Origin: CAYVUV01 sp964455095
GTDB taxonomy: Bacteria > Desulfobacterota > Binatia > HRBIN30 > CADEER01
Reading direction: 5' to 3'
Assembly (NCBI GenBank): GCA_964455095.1
Contig: CAYVUV010000163.1
Span: 1-61,899 of the forward strand
Length of the DNA: 61,899 nucleotides
The notes under the pieces are model-generated. The model saw nothing but the letters and a program-made list of their open reading frames with translations, had not been told where the DNA came from and ran no database searches. Both the position numbers and the translations under genes were made by a program. Positions 61,817-61,899 of this stretch are shown here, one piece after another. Within the stretch, counting starts at the first letter, position 1; every line of letters starts with the position of its first letter.

Positions 61817-61852
61817 GTCGGAGTCGGGGTCGGAATCGGTATCGGGATCGAG
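61817..61852. repeat. Short hexanucleotide repeat tract
   Basis: Six imperfect copies of a GTCGGN/ATCGGN hexamer stand in tandem in non-coding DNA near the right edge. The remaining bases from 61705 to 61899 hold no supported gene. Confidence 0.6.
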
Positions 61853-61899
61853 GGCGACGAAATGGATTGCGGCCTGTGTCGATGCGATCCGCTAGGAAC

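Noticed and set aside
61817..61852. Coding Ser-Asp repeat protein
   Set aside because: Only six imperfect hexamers are present, in no supported gene.

Overview
The window is about 62 kb of very GC-rich DNA (roughly 70 percent by eye) with tightly packed genes, short or overlapping junctions and several GTG or TTG starts. Gene content points to a Gram-negative environmental bacterium: an MMPL exporter, a periplasmic multihaem cytochrome with Fe-S and NrfD subunits, a secreted dihaem peroxidase-like protein, and an MBOAT plus SGNH acylation pair. A deltaproteobacterial or Binatota-like lineage fits this mix and the abundant G-rich palindromic spacer repeats. That placement is inference, because the window holds no rRNA or marker gene.

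Layout. 1-9.2 kb: the tail of a methyltransferase, a YfhO-type membrane protein, a spermidine-synthase-like membrane fusion, a methyltransferase, then a three-gene GT4/GT2/pyruvyltransferase operon. 9.2-17 kb: an MMPL exporter, a DUF2339-like membrane protein, and a putative quinone-linked electron-transfer operon (cupredoxin-like protein, tetrahaem cytochrome, four-cluster Fe-S protein, NrfD). 17-25.7 kb: a 1135-residue propeller/dihaem cytochrome, a GMC oxidoreductase, an orphan PAS histidine kinase and a lipoprotein alkylsulfatase-type metallo-beta-lactamase. 25.9-38 kb: a second YfhO protein, a double methyltransferase, further methyltransferases, a sulfatase-fold protein with a degenerate active site, a GT-C membrane protein and a GT2-CapK/PaaK fusion. 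38-47.8 kb: one long minus-strand operon of three B12-binding-type radical SAM proteins and three paralogous GT-C proteins, with a good sigma70-like promoter upstream. 47.9-51.5 kb: a sugar-nucleotide epimerase, a UDP-sugar dehydrogenase, a polyprenyl-phosphate-type GT2 and a methyltransferase. 51.5-52.1 kb: scrambled, decayed coding sequence. 52.2-56.2 kb: SGNH, MBOAT and a fifth GT-C paralogue. 56.4-61.7 kb: four methyltransferases around an RmlC epimerase, then a GT2.

Taken together, most of the window looks like an accessory surface-glycan or glycolipid island. It supplies sugar nucleotides (epimerase, dehydrogenase, RmlC), lipid-linked sugar donors (two DPM-like GT2s), integral-membrane transferases (five GT-C paralogues plus two YfhO proteins) and many decorations: ten methyltransferase genes, pyruvyl transfer, O-acylation, acid activation and radical SAM chemistry. 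No Wzx/Wzy or ABC export pair is visible, so export must be encoded elsewhere or work differently.

Two features stand out. First, the five GT-C paralogues share a signature set (DE loop, PHW, QxKG, YFPDxxH, NPTPY) and travel with a tandem radical SAM pair. Second, every spaced convergent gene junction between intact genes (seven of seven) carries an inverted-repeat palindrome, and in two or three cases the repeat supplies the stop codon or last residues of a gene.
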